Positions 4,892-5,353 of a stretch of DNA of 5,353 nucleotides are shown here, piece by piece. Origin of the DNA: Desulfuromonadaceae bacterium (GTDB taxonomy: Bacteria > Desulfobacterota > Desulfuromonadia > Geobacterales > Pseudopelobacteraceae); assembly GCA_028686145.1 (NCBI GenBank), contig JAQUCQ010000246.1, forward strand, positions 1-5,353, given 5' to 3'. Both the position numbers and the translations under genes were made by a program. Each line of letters opens with the position of its first letter. Position 1 is the first letter of the stretch. A model generated the notes under the pieces. That model was not told the DNA's origin and made no database searches. It saw only the letters and a program-made list of their open reading frames with translations.

Positions 4892-5353
4892 ATGAAAATG
4901 ATACCGGGCATATGTGCAGTAAAGTCTTTGTGTGCGCTTATTTTGCTGCTGCTCCTAAATGGGTGCGTGACTAATCCGATCAGCTATGATGCTGCCTTGC
5001 CAGCTATCCATGGAGACCTGATAGAATCCCCTGTGTCTAACGACCAATTTACGGGCGTTGCCATATCCCAGCAGGGAAGAATCTTCGTAAATTTCCCTCG
5101 CTGGGATAAAGATCCTTTGTACTCCGTGGCCGAACTCTTGCCGGACGGATCGCTTCACCCCTATCCGGATTACAGTTGGAACCGTTGGGGCAGAGATGAA
5201 GTTAGTCATCCCGAAGCCCATTTTGTTTGTGTGCAGAGTGTGACGGTAGACACCGACGATTTCCTGTGGGTTCTTGACCCTGCATCACCCGGATTCAGGG
5301 GGGTGATGCAGGGTGGAGCGAAGTTGGTAAAAATAAACCTTACTACTGATACG
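4892..5353 (+). CDS. MRJP/Yellow-family lipoprotein, N-terminal part (3' end outside window)
   Basis: The frame is open from ATG 4892 to the last base: 154 codons with no stop. The signal peptide has a long Leu-rich core and the lipobox Leu-Asn-Gly-Cys, with Cys25 lipidated. The mature part resembles the major royal jelly protein/Yellow family, which includes bacterial proteins annotated as L-dopachrome tautomerase-related: Phe-Thr-Gly-Val-Ala (residues about 51-55), Arg-Ile-Phe-Val-Asn-Phe-Pro-Arg-Trp (61-69), a Pro-Asp-Gly-Ser strand with Tyr-Pro, then Val-Cys-Val-Gln-Ser-Val and Leu-Trp-Val-Leu-Asp-Pro. These are the first blades of a six-bladed beta-propeller. Catalytic activity of bacterial members is mostly unproven. 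The gene starts 8 bp after the YfdX-like stop and has a stop-overlapping ribosome-binding site, so it belongs to the same operon. It carries a strong inverted repeat at 5277-5314. Confidence 0.83.
   Translation, partial: MKMIPGICAVKSLCALILLLLLNGCVTNPISYDAALPAIHGDLIESPVSNDQFTGVAISQQGRIFVNFPRWDKDPLYSVAELLPDGSLHPYPDYSWNRWGRDEVSHPEAHFVCVQSVTVDTDDFLWVLDPASPGFRGVMQGGAKLVKINLTTDT
5277..5314. repeat. 14-bp perfect inverted repeat (hairpin) within the MRJP-like coding sequence
   Basis: ACCCTGCATCACCC (5277-5290) and its exact reverse complement (5301-5314) flank a 10-nt loop. The region encodes Asp-Pro-Ala-Ser-Pro-Gly-Phe-Arg-Gly-Val-Met-Gln-Gly, which fits the conserved blade of the family, so the reading frame is intact through it. 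No T-tract follows, so it is not a standard intrinsic terminator. RNA from this segment should form a very stable stem. Confidence 0.8.

Noticed and set aside
4955..5221. Open frame on the - strand near the window end
   Set aside because: It lies opposite the MRJP-like coding sequence, which has a clear lipobox and family motifs; the antisense frame shows none.

Overview
The window looks like chromosomal DNA of a Gram-negative (diderm) bacterium. The evidence is a series of exported envelope proteins: lipoproteins with lipoboxes, a periplasmic L,D-transpeptidase, and a Do/HtrA protease. Base composition is moderate, with neither extreme GC nor extreme AT. The gene mix (OprI/Lpp-type alanine-zipper lipoprotein, LysM-type L,D-transpeptidase, YfdX protein, MRJP/Yellow-type lipoprotein) reminds me of Desulfuromonadales-like or related proteobacteria, but that assignment is an impression, not a demonstration.

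Layout: six protein genes all lie on the + strand with short gaps, and no RNA gene, CRISPR array or insertion sequence is visible. (1) 1-567 is the 3' part of an M16-family zinc peptidase, cut by the window start. (2) 638-1018 is a small outer-membrane lipoprotein with an alanine-rich heptad coiled coil and a C-terminal Lys-Lys. (3) 1068-1979 is a LysM plus YkuD L,D-transpeptidase. (4) 2124-3563 is a DegP/HtrA protease with two PDZ domains, preceded by a 144-bp gap holding a plausible sigma70 promoter and overlapping dyads. (5) 3618-4883 is an exported helical protein with a YfdX-like region and about twice the usual length. (6) 4892 to the window end is the 5' part of a lipoprotein of the major royal jelly protein (MRJP)/Yellow family, probably translationally coupled to gene 5.

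Two functional blocks can be inferred. Genes 2 and 3 look like a Braun-type lipoprotein beside the enzyme class that would attach it to peptidoglycan. Genes 4 to 6 look like an envelope stress or protein quality-control unit; the DegP plus YfdX combination recalls the mobile locus of stress tolerance of Enterobacteriaceae, although the hallmark ClpK, small heat-shock protein and HdeD genes are not visible here.

The most unusual non-coding-type signal is a perfect 14-bp inverted repeat with a 10-nt loop inside the MRJP-like coding sequence (5277-5314).
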